This document shows, in pieces, positions 1 to 10,528 of a DNA stretch of 64,000 nucleotides (position 1 is its first letter; each line of letters begins with the position of its first letter). The notes below the pieces were generated by a model that was given only the letters and a program-made list of their open reading frames with translations, ran no database searches and was not told the origin of the DNA. This stretch comes from Tiliqua scincoides. Taxonomy: Eukaryota > Chordata > Lepidosauria > Squamata > Scincidae. The position numbers and the translations under genes are program-made. Location: positions 118,307,997 to 118,371,996 of the forward strand of contig NC_089824.1 of the NCBI RefSeq assembly GCF_035046505.1. Reading direction: 5' to 3'.

Positions 1-643
1 GAATGCAGAAGTACCCCAAACACATTAAAGTAGGGTAGTGATACAGTTTTAGGAATAAAGGAATACAGCTATGAGTGCTGAACCCTTCCTTTCACTAACT
101 GCTTTTCCCTCTGCCTTCCTTCCACCTAGTGCCTTTATTCCCAACCAGGCCTCCTTCCAAAGCCTGGCTGAAGGAAAAAATACATGGGGGACAGACTGTA
201 GGTTGTATGCTGAAAGTAGAGTACAGTACCAGCTCCTTGCCTACCTTTTCTGTGCTTTAATCTAGCACTTATGCCTGGCTTTAGACACTGGGATAAACTC
301 ATGGTGTAGATCTGCTGCTGTTATCTGTAGTTTAGGGATTAAAACAACTGTCAGGTGCTGCATTGCTTATTATGTCGTACTGGGCAGAAATGGAGTGTGT
401 GGCTTGAGCTGGCAGATCCTCCCCAGAGATCCTTGCAGGGCAACTGAGTAATATACAGCTGCTGTCTTTCCCACACCCATCCTCCTTTCCTGTCTGCTGT
501 TGCAGGCAGGATTCGAATTTTACCCCAAGATTGCATGCATTTCACTTTGCACTTAACATTTGCACATGTTGTTAATTAACGGCATGAGCAGCATTGATGA
601 CACATTGTTAGTGCTTGTCTCAACTTTCTGTGCTGGTTTACAG
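1..643 (+). other. HMCN1: HMCN1 intron (partial), no feature seen
   Basis: This stretch precedes the first exon visible in the window. It ends in a pyrimidine-rich tract and a CAG acceptor at 641-643. No coding similarity, RNA gene or recognisable repeat was seen in it. Confidence 0.6.
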
Positions 644-814
644 CGGATGGAAATTGGGGTGCATGGCATCCTTGGAGCACCTGTTCTGCTTCTTGTGGAG
701 GAGGCGAGCAGACGCGAACACGTCTGTGCAGTAATCCATTCCCATCTAACGGTGGACGTCCTTGTCCTGGAGACAACTCCCAGTTATCCAGGTGTAATAT
801 TCAAGCTTGTCCAG
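644..814 (+). CDS. HMCN1: HMCN1 exon: last thrombospondin type-1 repeat
   Basis: This exon of hemicentin-1, a very large secreted basement-membrane and cell-junction protein, encodes one whole TSP1 module of about 57 residues. It reads WGAWHPWSTCSASCGGG, then TRTRLC, then GGRPCPGD and CNIQACPG. The Trp ladder, the R-x-R pair and six Cys of a TSP1 repeat are all present. The acceptor is CAG at 641-643 and the donor is GTAGGT at 815. Both junctions are phase 1, as is usual for exon-per-module TSP1 repeats. The last codon joins to the next exon to read PGGP, matching the TSP1-to-G2F junction of HMCN1. The remaining TSP1 and Ig modules lie upstream of the window. Confidence 0.93.
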
Positions 815-1079
815 GTAGGTGGGTGGACCCAAGAGTATCAAATGTGAAGAAACAAAAAAAGAAAAGTAAACCTACTATAAATTCAACAATTTTATTTTTC
901 ATCAGTGCATATACCTGGGCTTCTTTGGCTTAGGATGTTGTTCCATTTGCAAGTTGGTCTCTCAGAATATCACATCTCATGAAATAAATATGAATCACAA
1001 CACTGTCAATTTCAACCACAAGATAGTCACTCAAGATGGCCTGAGGAGCAGGCCTGAGAAGGTCTGTCTAAGCTCCTAG

Positions 1080-1255
1080 GGCCCAATCCTATCCAATTTT
1101 CCAGTGCTGGTACTGCTGTGCTTATGGGGTATGCACTATTTCCTGTGTTGGGGATGCAGTCACAGAGGCCTCAAGGTATGGGAACATTTGTTCTCTTGCC
1201 TCGGGGCTGCACTGTGGTTGCACCAGTGCTGGAAAGTTGGATAGGATTGGGCCCC
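1080..1255. mobile_element. Short inverted-repeat DNA element (MITE), GGGCCCAATCC family
   Basis: The ends are inverted copies of each other: GGGCCCAATCCTATCCAA at the left and its reverse complement at the right, continuing into CCAGTGCTGG on both sides. A TAG flanks each end, which suggests a 3-bp target duplication as in PIF/Harbinger elements. There is no coding capacity. At least ten relatives with AATCCTA-type termini occur in this window, for example 12947-13127, 51436-51620 and 57549-57771. The superfamily assignment is inference. Confidence 0.75.
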
Positions 1256-1261
1256 TAGTTA

Positions 1262-1985
1262 TTAACAGTGGGCACGTTTTCCAGACTCACAAAGAGAGTC
1301 TGGTCCAACAAGAAGCTGATGGAACATACCAAGATCCAGGTCTACAGAGCTTGTGTCCTGAGTACACTTCTGTACTGCAGCGAGTCATGGACTCTCCGCT
1401 CACAACAGGAGAGGAAACTGAACGCTTTCCACATGCACTGCCTCCGACGCATCCTCGGCATCACCTGGCAGAACAAAGTTCCAAACAATACAGTCCTGGA
1501 ACGTGCTGGAATCCCTAGCATGTATGCACTGCTGAAACAGAGACGCCTGTGTTGGCTCGGTTATGTCGTGAGAATGGATGATGGCCGGATCCCAAAGGAT
1601 CTGCTCTATGGAGAACTCGTGCAAGGAAAGCGCCCTATGGGTAGACCACAGCTGCGATACAAGGACATCTGCAAGAGGGATCTGAAGGCCTTAGGAGTGG
1701 ACCTCAACAGGTGGGAAACCCTGGCCTCTGAGCGGCCCGCTTGGAGGCAGGCTGTGCAGCATGGCCTTTCCCAGTTTGAAGAGACACTTGGCCAACAGAC
1801 TGAGGCAAAGAGGCAAAGAAGGAAGGCCCATAGCCAGGGAGACAGACCAGGGACAGACTGCACTTGCTCCCAGTGTGGAAAGGATTATCACTCCCGAATT
1901 GGCCTTTTCAGCCACACTAGACGCTGTTCCAGAACCACCATTCAGAGCGCGATACCAGTCTTTCGAGACTGAAGGTTGCCAACTA
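1262..1985 (+). mobile_element. 5'-truncated LINE, end of reverse transcriptase ORF with C2HC finger and 3' tail
   Basis: An open stretch of about 234 codons (1268-1972) is the C-terminal end of a non-LTR retrotransposon protein. It has the signature YCSESWTLR, then HCLRRILGITWQ, then RRLCWLGYVVRMDDGRIP and GRPQLRYKD. It finishes with a zinc-finger-like CSQCG...HTRRC (C-X2-C-X12-H-X3-C). The catalytic RT domain and endonuclease are missing, so this is a normal 5'-truncated copy. The 3' tail around 1945-1983 contains GTCTTTCGAGAC and GAAGGTTGCCAAC, which recur at 12225-12258 and in the 5S-derived SINEs. The LINE clade is uncertain; it is not CR1, L2 or Bov-B by its motifs. Confidence 0.85.
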
Positions 1986-2639
1986 CTACTTGAAATCCAG
2001 GTTCTAGAAACACACCTCTGTTCAGTGCAGAGTTCCAGTGCATAAATACTGACAATATTTCCAAAAGATTAAATTTAAAAAAAATTTACATTGTTTTCTC
2101 ATATTAGTTGCTAGGTTATTCATTTAGCTCTGTAAATTGCTTTGAAGTTGAAAAGTGGCATATAAATATTCTTAATAATTGGTGAATTTAGAACTAATAA
2201 CAATTTATTCAGCATTCTCTGGTTTCTTTTTAAACATTTCTATATTTGCAGTTGAATGCTTGTCCTACAATTTTTCACTGCCCTTGGCAACACTATGGTT
2301 AGTGATGTGCAAACGCAAATATCATATGCCCTGTCTACTAGCAACACAGGTTTAACTGTTGAATTCTAAGAACCAATTAGACGTTATAAGAAAACCTACT
2401 GCTATTGCATGCCCCATGCTCCCCCTTTCTTGTAACACCTATTAAGAACAACATATGATATCACCAAATTGCACATCTCCTCATGCCTGCTGCATGTCAT
2501 TGGCCAACAGGGGCATAAGAAAGGAGATGCGCATCACAAATGAAGTCAAATCACCTGCTTTTGTATTATATGTTACAAGGAAGAGAGATAATGGAGCAGA
2601 GGAAGCTGTGAGTGTTTTATGACCTCTAGATTGGAGGTA
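1986..2639. other. Intron sequence, nothing recognised
   Basis: This is AT-rich HMCN1 intron sequence between the truncated LINE and the tRNA-like SINE. I see no exon, no coding similarity and no clear repeat family. Confidence 0.5.
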
Positions 2640-2775
2640 AGACACATCATAGCTCAGTGATAGAGCACATGCTTTGCATGCACAAGATTCCAGGTTCAAT
2701 CCACAGCATTTCTATTTAATAGAAGGTCAGAGTGATTGGGAAGATCTCTGCCAATAGATAGATAATGTTCTGTGG
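2640..2775 (+). mobile_element. tRNA-derived SINE
   Basis: The head resembles a tRNA. An A-box-like TAGCTCAGTGATAG is followed by GAGCACATGCTTTGCATGCA and a B-box-like GGTTCAATCC. The body after it (TGGGAAGATCTCTGCC and ACAATA-like sequence) resembles a common squamate SINE whose opposite-strand copy is at 51196-51335. The tail is not clearly delimited. It is an old, diverged copy in an HMCN1 intron. Confidence 0.7.
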
Positions 2776-4443
2776 GTACGGACTGGCATCCGTTCCTGGG
2801 AAGTGGAATGAGGCCCATCAGAAGACTTCAGAAGGGCCCCAGAAAGCCTTAGAAGTGCACTTTCAGTTTTCAGAAAAACTGGAAGTGTATTTCTGAGATC
2901 CTCCAAAGACTTTCTGCAACTCGGAGAAACCACACAGGCCTCCCCAGGCCTCAGACCATCTCCTGGCATTACCAGAAGACTCTTCCAGTTGTATCTGGGA
3001 GGTACAGTTCAGGCTTCTGGACAGAACCTACGGTCAAATGAGCAGGTTGGAAGCGGGTCCTGAATCAGCAGATAAGGAGGACCGACCTGTACTGGACTAG
3101 ATCAATCAACAATCTGCCTCAGGAGATAGAAGCTTCATGCGCTCTAGGGCAGAGAGGCAACTCAACAATACAGTAATTGCCTGCCACTGCTGGGGGTTAC
3201 TTCTCACTGACTCACAACCATGGAATTGCTAGCTGTCTGTGTACTTGGCTAGATGGACCAGTGGTTGGCTAAGACAGTTTTCACATCTTCAGCTAGACTC
3301 AGTGAATAATTTTAACATTGTTTGCCCAAACTACAACGCAAATAACTGCAAATGAATCAAACAATTTCTTTTTCCTGTGTCAGAGACATGTATCTACATT
3401 TTGAAGACTGGACATAATTAAAAATGCAGAGTAATACCGAGGAAATTTCTTTATGGCTCTTCCCATCTGAAAGCACACAAATATGCAGAAGTCTGGTCAA
3501 ATGTTTTGAAAACAAACTTTTAAAATTACAGGTGTCTCTCACTGCTAAGACTTGCAATATTTTAAGTTGTTGTTTCCTTAAAATATGGCACCAGAACAGA
3601 GAGATGTTTCACACTTCAGTATGACTAATATACTCTGGTGTTCTGTCCAAAATCCTAACCAAATAATGGCATAGAGCCTGCCCAAATTCAGCCAATAGTT
3701 GATCTTTTCCTTTCCTGCCATGATTGATTGTGTTAACACTGTCATGCATTGCAAAACAGTAGTTGCTTTTCACTCAGAGGATTCCTCATCTCATAAAAAG
3801 GCTCTGAGTATGCCTCTAGGAACACGTGACCTTATAGAAGTCTGGTCAACTTCGCCATTCAGATGTGTTATTTCATGTTATGGGTCTGTGAACATAGAGG
3901 GTTCTGTGATCTCACAGCAGTACCAAATAAAAATCATTTGCATCTGTTCCCACTTGTAGTTGTGTACAGAGCATACTAGATGCATCTTTTGCTCTATTTC
4001 TGTATTGATACCTTTTGGTTCATTCTATTGAGGACACAGACAGGTTTCTGGGGACCCTTATTTTTCCTGACTGATAAACTGCCCGATCATAACTAACACC
4101 CTGGACAATGATGCAGCAGCACCAGTGAGGCTACACAGTATTTCTGATATAAAACAAGTGATAAGGCCTCAGGCCATTTTAAGCCATTTTCCTCATTTAT
4201 GTTTGGAAGGCAAATCTTAAGATCAAAGTTTTTTGCTCTAATTTACCACTACTCTGTGGGTGATGAACTGATATTAGATATTTAAAACCTGGCGTATCTT
4301 ACTGAACACTTTTCCTGTGAAGTTGAACCCTTGATCTGAGTCCATATGAACTGTGGAGTGAACATGCCTAGCATAATCCTGTCACTATAAGGGTGTCTAC
4401 CCTTCTGCATGCATAAGCTTTAACCCTACCTGAGAAAAGACAA
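2776..4443. other. Intron with a GGCCTC/AGAAGxCTT-rich repeat, otherwise unrecognised
   Basis: Bases 2780-3000 resemble the repeat blocks at 40900-41190 and 54545-54780 (recurring AGAAG, GGCCTC and CCAGAAG words), so they are probably a copy of the same unnamed family. A short piece at 3249-3281 (CTAGATGGACCAGTGG) looks like the end of the tRNA-derived SINE family. Nothing was recognised in 3300-4440. Confidence 0.4.
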
Positions 4444-4875
4444 AAAGGTAAAGGTTTCCCCTGTGCAGTCGTATCCAACTCTAGGGGGCGGTACTCATCT
4501 CCGTCTCTAAGCCAAGGGAGCCAGCATTGTCTGAAGACATCTTCTGTGATCATGTGGCCAGCATAATTAAACGCTGACGCGCATGGAGCACTGTTACCTT
4601 CTTACCGAAGTCGTACCTATTAATCTATTTGCACACACCCTCTGCACACATTTGCACACATGCTCTGACTGCAGTGCTATATGCTGTGAGTAGGCAGGGG
4701 ATAGGATTGAGTTGTAGTTTTTAATGCATACAGTGGGTTTTAGTACATGGTTTATTTTAATGGCTTTTGAACTGCTAGGTTGGCAGGAGCTGAGGCAAGT
4801 AACAGGAGCTCACCCTGTTCCACAGCACCAGGGTCTCAAACTCCTGGGCTGCTGACCTTCCAGCTGACAGTTCAG
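4444..4875 (-). mobile_element. Sauria-type SINE, split by a later insertion
   Basis: Read on the - strand, this has the general layout of the squamate Sauria SINE: a tRNA-like head at the right and a tail resembling Bov-B at the left. The + strand words AAGGTAAAGGTTTCCCC, CATCTCCGTCTCTAAGCC, CATGTGGCCAGCAT and TTTTGAACTGCTAGGTTGGC are those I associate with that family. The element is interrupted between about 4626 and 4762 by a MITE. The family name rests on recall of the consensus. Confidence 0.75.
4626..4762. mobile_element. MITE inserted in the Sauria-type SINE
   Basis: The block contains CTCTGACTGCAGTGCTATA and AGGCAGGGGATAGGATTG. This is the reverse complement of the sequence at 11341-11400, so the two are opposite-orientation copies of one element. 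Its position inside the SINE shows it is the younger of the two. The right-hand border is approximate. Confidence 0.6.
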
Positions 4876-5608
4876 TGTCAAACAGCCACCAAATCATACC
4901 TATATCCCTTCTTAAGGTGGCAGTTCAACAAAGTTGATTTGCAAATGAGAAAAAGGAAATTTCCCTTTGGGGTGATGGAAAGGCACAGCCTTAACACTTT
5001 TCCCCTGGACTGTAGTTTAGACAAAAGAGATATGTAGGATAGTCATGTGTAGCTATAAAGGAAAATCCAGGAGCAAACCAGTGCTTAGTGAGATCACGTA
5101 ACACACATTGCGAATGGAAACATTATAAAGAAACAAAAACTTTCTCATGTTCTTGTTCTTAAGGTTGAAGATCTGAAACAGCATTATGAGTAAGATCAGT
5201 TAGATTTGGCAATAGCAATAAAATTTGGGATCCACTGCCTGTAATAGTGAGCGGTTCCCACAAAACCCATGAAGCTTTTCTTATTGACAAGTCCAATAAA
5301 GTCCAGGCAAATTCAGAGCTGACTATACCTGCTCATTGAGGTGATGCTGCCCTTTAGAAATAATATGATCCACATACTGAACCAAAGGAAGATCAAATTA
5401 TTTTTGGAGTAGCTTGTAACTTACTGAGGAATTTGAGTTATGTTTCAGTGGGGGAAGGGGGAATACTATCAGAATTGGAAATGTTGCAGTAACACAGTGC
5501 CAAAGCCCTCATAATCCCCCCCAGCACAGTTTAAATTGTATTTTTCATGCAGTGCTCCCATGCTGTTTTGGAAAAAGCAAAGAAATGGGTCACATGCAGA
5601 CATGAAAA
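4876..5608. other. Intron sequence, nothing recognised
   Basis: This is HMCN1 intron sequence between the SINE and the hAT element. No exon or coding similarity was seen, and no repeat was identified with confidence. Confidence 0.45.
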
Positions 5609-5616
5609 GTAGTATG

Positions 5617-6409
5617 CAGTGGCATAGCTAATGAACATGTGGCCTGGTGCAGAGCTCAAAATGATGCCCCGGAAGTGATTTCACAACCGGAAGTGACATC
5701 ACACTCGGCTTTTTAAAAAGTGCAAATTGGGGGGAAACCTGCCTTCTCCCTCCAGCAGTTCACCACACACTTGATCTGCCACCTCTCCCCAGCCAGTGGC
5801 ATAGCTAAAACATCTATATGCTACCTGGAATCAAAAAAGATTTTGTAGCCTGCTCCATGACAAAATCAAATTTAATTAAGTAAATAAATAAAAGTGTGCC
5901 CCTTATTGGTTAGAGACACTGAGTTGGGGTGATGGTTGTTCTCCCCCTGCTAAATATAAGAGGAGCACCACTTGAAAAAGTGCCCCTTTACCAGTTAGCA
6001 GGAGTAGCTGTGTTATGATTCATGGAAATGAAAGCTGACTCATATTACCATCTTAGTGGTTCCATGCTGTATCATAACAACATCTCATTGGCTCTTGGAA
6101 CAATCAATCTCAAGGGTCAGTTTTGAGTTATGAAAAGCCACTTTTTGTTCCATAAGGCAATTACGTTTTTGTTTTCTGGTTAAATGGCCATAACTTTTGA
6201 TAGAATACAGATATTCAAATGGGGTTTCATTGCATTCTGCTTTAAATTACCTTTCCAATGATATATAACATGATGGTATTATTCATACATACCAAATTTT
6301 TTTTACAATTTTGTCACAACACACTGGTGACAAGCTCAGCGTGTTGCCTCCCTAAAGCTTATTGCCCAGTGTGACTGCTACCCCCTGTATCCCCTTAGCT
6401 ACGCCACTG
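5617..6409. mobile_element. Non-autonomous hAT transposon with perfect 8-bp target duplication
   Basis: The element begins CAGTGGCATAGCTA and ends TAGCTACGCCACTG, which are matching terminal inverted repeats of hAT type. GTAGTATG flanks it exactly on both sides (5609-5616 and 6410-6417), giving the 8-bp duplication expected of hAT. A second start-like CAGTGGCATAGCTA lies inside at about 5793, so one copy probably nested in another or the left end was duplicated. No transposase frame is present. Confidence 0.9.
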
Positions 6410-6905
6410 GTAGTATGTATTTTTGTGTTCCGAAAGAATGCTCCTTGAGCCAGTGCTGCTTTGGATGTTTCAGTGGCAGCAGTGACTATGATTGCATTTC
6501 ACCAGCTTGGCTGGTATGCTAGCTATGCCCTTTCCTAGAGAAGTCAGAATTTGCTAAGGTAATTTATGTTTGCTTAGCTGATTGTTGTAACATGCAGTCT
6601 GTATGCAGCATACTCTTCAAAAAGCATCCAGAAACTGAAATTGGTAGAAAATGCGGCAGTAGCCACTGGATGGAATAAATTGCACAAGTATAATTTAATC
6701 CATTTCTGGCCTGTATTTAAGGTGCTGTTTGGACCCTACATGGGCTTGGGAACTGGGTTCTTGATGAATCAACTTTCTCATATGTTTGCACCCAGATGCT
6801 TTGTTCAGCATTTGAGGCCCTGCTCCAGATTCCTTTACCAGCAGAAGTACATAAAGAGCAGAGCCTTGACAGTTGTACCATCAACTTCATGACATGCCCA
6901 CCCAG

Positions 6906-7160
6906 TGATGTTGCTAGGGGAGTGCAGGTGGTGTAGGCCACACTGGGTGACGCGCAAGGGGGGGTGATGTGCACTGGGGAGGTGACCTGTTAAAATTGCA
7001 GTGGTTAGGAATAATAATCATGTTATATACTGTTGGATGTGGAATCCACCATAGAATGCAATGAAAAAGCCGGAGTGAAATATCTCCGTTTTATCAAAAG
7101 TTATCACCAAAAAAACCAGAAAACAAACAAAAAAATGCATGGAGCCCTATAGAAAGTGAA
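6906..7160. mobile_element. Partial hAT element related to 5617-6409, opposite orientation
   Basis: CAGTGATGTTGCTAGGGG at 6906 resembles the terminus CAGTGGCATAGCTA. The interior around 7015-7130 (CATGTTATATAC, ATCAAAAGTTAT, CCAGAAAACAAA) resembles the reverse complement of 6150-6270. The far end is not clear. Confidence 0.55.
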
Positions 7161-7840
7161 ACAGCTATACCACGCGTTACTTGAGAGAAGGCAAACTTGC
7201 TGCAGTCCATTGGAAAGGGCAGGCTGAGAGGGATTCAAAGACAACTGAATGGTCCTGATCTAATTAATGCAGCCCTCCCCCCAAAACACCTGAGAAGGAG
7301 GTCCCTCCCTCCAAGCTGGTGAATGTATTGAGTCGTATGGATAGCGAAACTAAGCCAAACTGTTGCATTTACTTGTGAGTAAGCAAACATGTCTTGGCTT
7401 ATGGTCAGGCTAGGCAAAGGGGAATGTGAGGCCACCAGAATGGTCCCAATTTGATGAAACTGGAGCTCAGCAAATGCTCCAGAAGACAACCCCCCCCCCC
7501 GCATAAAAAGAATAAAAACAGAGGCTTCAGCTGGTAAGGTGAACTTTTTTGTTTTTTAGACTTGCAAAACCAGCTGGATCCTGACAGTGATCTCTTTTAA
7601 ACAGAAGATCTTAAATTGAACTGGGCACTGGGTAGGGCTGAAAATCTTACTCATTTTGGGGGGGGGAAGGGAAGATACAGCAGGCAGGCAACAGAGAAAA
7701 TTATCTTAGTGGAACAGAATTTTTTGTAAGCCCCACTGGTTTCTTTCGAAGAAACGTTTTACAACTCTTCCCCCCCCCTCCCAATATTGCAAAGTAAAAG
7801 TTTTTACAGATTGGCTTTTCCTCTACTTTCCTGGCAATAG
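7161..7840. other. HMCN1: Intron sequence, nothing recognised
   Basis: This is the end of the 7-kb intron between the TSP1 exon and the first G2F exon. It contains homopolymer runs (C at about 7489, G at about 7662). A pyrimidine-rich tract and the TAG acceptor at 7838-7840 close it. Confidence 0.5.
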
Positions 7841-7990
7841 GTGGGCCTCCACGTGCTAGAGGAAGCATCATTGGAAATATTAATGATGTTGAGTTTGGAA
7901 TAGCTTTCCTGAATGCCACCATACTAGATAATCCAGATTCGGACACTAGAAAAATACAAGCCAAGATTACAAATGTTCCTCGGAATCTTG
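7841..7990 (+). CDS. HMCN1: HMCN1 exon: start of nidogen G2-type beta-barrel
   Basis: The exon encodes GPPRARGSIIGNINDVEFG, then FLNATILDNPDSDTRKIQAK and ITNVPRNLG. This is the opening of the G2F domain, the GFP-like beta-barrel that in nidogen and hemicentin binds other matrix proteins. Acceptor TAG is at 7838-7840 and donor GTAAGT at 7991. Both junctions are phase 1, which keeps the frame with the TSP1 exon 7 kb upstream. Confidence 0.95.
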
Positions 7991-8393
7991 GTAAGTCTAT
8001 TTCTTTAACACAGAGATTTCCCTGAAGCTTGTCAAAATTCCACAATTCTATTATGTTTGAATACTGGATCATAACTGGTAAGAATGGCCTGTATGCATCA
8101 TGATTAAGAGATAGCACTGTTTCTTTTTATTTTACTACCATTACATGTCATGTCTTGCATTTGTTATATGGGCACGTTCATATGTCCTCCCATATGAGAC
8201 AATGTAAAACTGTTGTATGAACGTCAAGGCATATAGCCATTTCAGACTAATGAATTGTGAATTTATCTAATGTTGCGATTGCACATGATTTTCAAATAGG
8301 ATAGTAAGTACTGATGTGATTACCTTGTGTCTCTAGGGAGAGGAATTTAAAGCAAAATAAGCAGATTTCAGTTTGCTTTTACCATCACTAGGA

Positions 8394-8545
8394 TCATAAG
8401 AACAGCCCCGCTGGATCAGACCATAGGCCCATCTAGTCCAGCTTCCTGTATCTCACAGTGGCCCACCAAATGCCCAAAGGAGCACACAAGACAACAAGAG
8501 ACCTGCATCCTTGTGCCCTCTGCATCACTCTTTGTATCACTCTTT
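8394..8545 (-). mobile_element. CR1 LINE 3'-end fragment
   Basis: The block CATAAGAACAGCCCCGCTGG...CCATCTAGTCCAGCTTCCTG matches, in the same orientation, the 3' end of the large CR1 copy at 45717-45870. It is only the terminal 3' UTR of a 5'-truncated copy. It lies in the intron just upstream of an oppositely oriented CR1 fragment. Confidence 0.85.
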
Positions 8546-8617
8546 GTAAACTTTGAGATTATGCTGTTTTCATAACATATTTGACTGTAATCAATAATGA
8601 AGCTTATACAAGGTTCA

Positions 8618-9177
8618 TTGGGCTGGGCTGGGGCATCTCTCTTTTGAGGAAAGCCTGCAGCATTTGGGGCTCTTCAGTCTAGAAAGAAAGTGCTGGGGGG
8701 GGGGGGGAGAAATGATTGAGACAAAATTATGCAGGGGAAGGATAGAGTGGATAGAGAGATGTTCTTTTCCCTCTCGCATAACACCAGAACCAGGGGACAT
8801 CCACTACAACTGAGTGTTGGAAGAGTTAGGACAGAGAAAAGAAAATATTTTTTTACTCAACATGTAGTTAGTCTGTGGAACTCCTTGCCACAGGATGTGG
8901 TAATGGAATCTGGCCTAGATGCCTTTAAAAGGGGATTGGACAAATTTCTGGAGGAAAAGTTCATAACGGGTTACAAGCCATGATGTGTATGTGCAAGCTC
9001 CTGATTTTAGAAGTGGGATACCTCAGAATGTCAGCTGCAAGGGATGGCACCAGAATGCAAGTCTCTTGTTGTCTTGTGTGCTCCCTGAGGCATTTGGTGG
9101 GCCACTGTGAAATATAGGAAGCTGGACTAGATGAGCCTATGGCCTGATCCAGCGGGGCTATTCTTCAGTTCTTATAA
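8618..9177 (+). mobile_element. CR1 LINE 3' fragment with end of ORF2
   Basis: An 84-codon frame at 8729-8983 encodes RVDREMFFSL, then RTRGHPLQLS, YFFTQHVVSLWNSLPQDVV and FKRGLDKFLEEKF. This is the C-terminal end of CR1 ORF2, as in the copy at 45917. The 3' UTR follows to the CTTATAAGG-like tail near 9177. The copy is 5'-truncated, sits in the HMCN1 intron and carries a run of about 14 G at 8694. Confidence 0.9.
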
Positions 9178-9282
9178 GGTTGTGCAATGTTGTAAGTCAA
9201 ACTGGGGCTTTCTGGAAGCTACATGGTAGGCTATAAAACAAAAAAAATTGCTGTACTTATTGTGGTTTTTTCCCCCCTTAAG

Positions 9283-9420
9283 GTCCAGCAATGAGAACAC
9301 TAGTATCTGTTCTAAGTCCTGTTTATTGGACGACCGCCAAAGAAATTGGGGAAGCTGTGAATGGTTTTTCACTCACTAATGCAGTTTTCAAGAGAGAGAC
9401 CCAAGTGGAATTTGCTACTG
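9283..9420 (+). CDS. HMCN1: HMCN1 exon: G2F beta-barrel, second segment
   Basis: This encodes GPAMRTLVSVLSPVYWTTAK, then EIGEAVNGFSLTNAVFKRET and QVEFATG, a highly conserved stretch of the hemicentin G2F barrel. The acceptor AG is at 9281-9282. The donor is GTTAGT at 9421, slightly off the usual GTAAGT consensus. Both junctions are phase 1. Confidence 0.95.
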
Positions 9421-9856
9421 GTTAGTAAAAATAGGGGATTCGTGTTTCTGCTTTGTATAACTAACAAACAAGATTTGTTTAAAACTATTTTGAGCTGTTG
9501 ACACCCTGCCTCTTGGCACAAAATGAAGTCCTGGGGAAGGGATAGAAAGAAGTTTGGCAGAAAGAGAACATCAAACTATAAGAGTACGAGAACAGACTGA
9601 GGTGTTGGACGTTTTGAAAACATAATTTTGGCAAATATTGGATATGTGTTTTTATGTAACTTGTATCAACTATCCATTCCAAGAAACTGACTTTAAAAAA
9701 ATTGTATGCAAATTTTGATGACTGTCAGTAAGTTTTGGACTTGGGCTTGCTTATGAAAATAAATCTGTTTGATGCATTAGCATCTGATGGGAGGAGAATG
9801 TGCAGGATATAAATATTTTAATAAATGAATAAAATAAAATGTATTAAAATTCACAG

Positions 9857-9978
9857 GGGAGATCTTGAGAATGACTCACATTGCCCGTGGTTTGGACTCA
9901 GATGGTGCTTTACTCTTGGATGTTGTCATTAGTGGCTATATGTTACAGCTTCAATCGTCAGCTGATGTTAATGTAAAG
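9857..9978 (+). CDS. HMCN1: HMCN1 exon: G2F beta-barrel, third segment
   Basis: This encodes EILRMTHIARGLDSDGALLL, then DVVISGYMLQLQSSADVNVK. The acceptor CAG is at 9854-9856 and the donor GTAAAT at 9979. The exon enters in phase 1 and leaves in phase 0, so the next exon starts on a whole codon. Confidence 0.95.
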
Positions 9979-10186
9979 GTAAATTATGTAAAGAAATGGC
10001 TTCAGTTATACTATTGTTTAGGAAATCTTCCCCCAACTAAACTAAAATAGTTGGCCACCTTGAGTCATGATTCTCTAGTTTCACTGGTGTGAAGAATGGC
10101 TTGGACAAGCTAGTAGAAGCATGACTTTAGTCCTGGTTCAGATGTAATACTAAACCAGTGCTTAAAAGGACAAGTAGGAGTCTAAG

Positions 10187-10528
10187 CCCAGTCCTGAGCT
10201 GGGCCAGTGCTGGCACTGACCTCCAGTGCCCGTGCTGGGTGTCTCAAACGTGCCATAAGGCATGCCCGCAACATTCTGTGCTGAGTCAGTGCTTGTGATG
10301 GCACTGTGCCAGTCAGTGCTAAGCCCAGCACTGGCTGGATGCTGCCCAGAGCTAGATAAGAGCTCTGGGTAGCAGTGAGAGCTTTGGGGTGGGAGGAGGG
10401 TGTGCCAGGGGGAGGAACTGAGGCAGTAAGAGGTGGGACCTCCTACTGGTGCCACTGGATGCACTGATAGCTGCTTTGGCACCTCTGTACCTGATGTTGC
10501 CACTGCCTTTAGGACTGGGCTGTAAGGG
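10187..10528. mobile_element. MITE of the AATCCTA / CCCAGTCCT inverted-repeat group
   Basis: The left end reads GCCCAGTCCTGAGCTGGGCCAGTGCTGG and the right end closes with AGGACTGGGC. TAAG lies outside both ends. This is an internally expanded relative of the element at 1080-1255, inside the HMCN1 intron upstream of the fourth G2F exon. No coding capacity. Confidence 0.6.

Noticed and set aside
2640-2705. A tRNA gene
   Set aside because: A- and B-box-like words are present but the acceptor and other stems do not pair as in a real tRNA, and the sequence continues into a SINE body.
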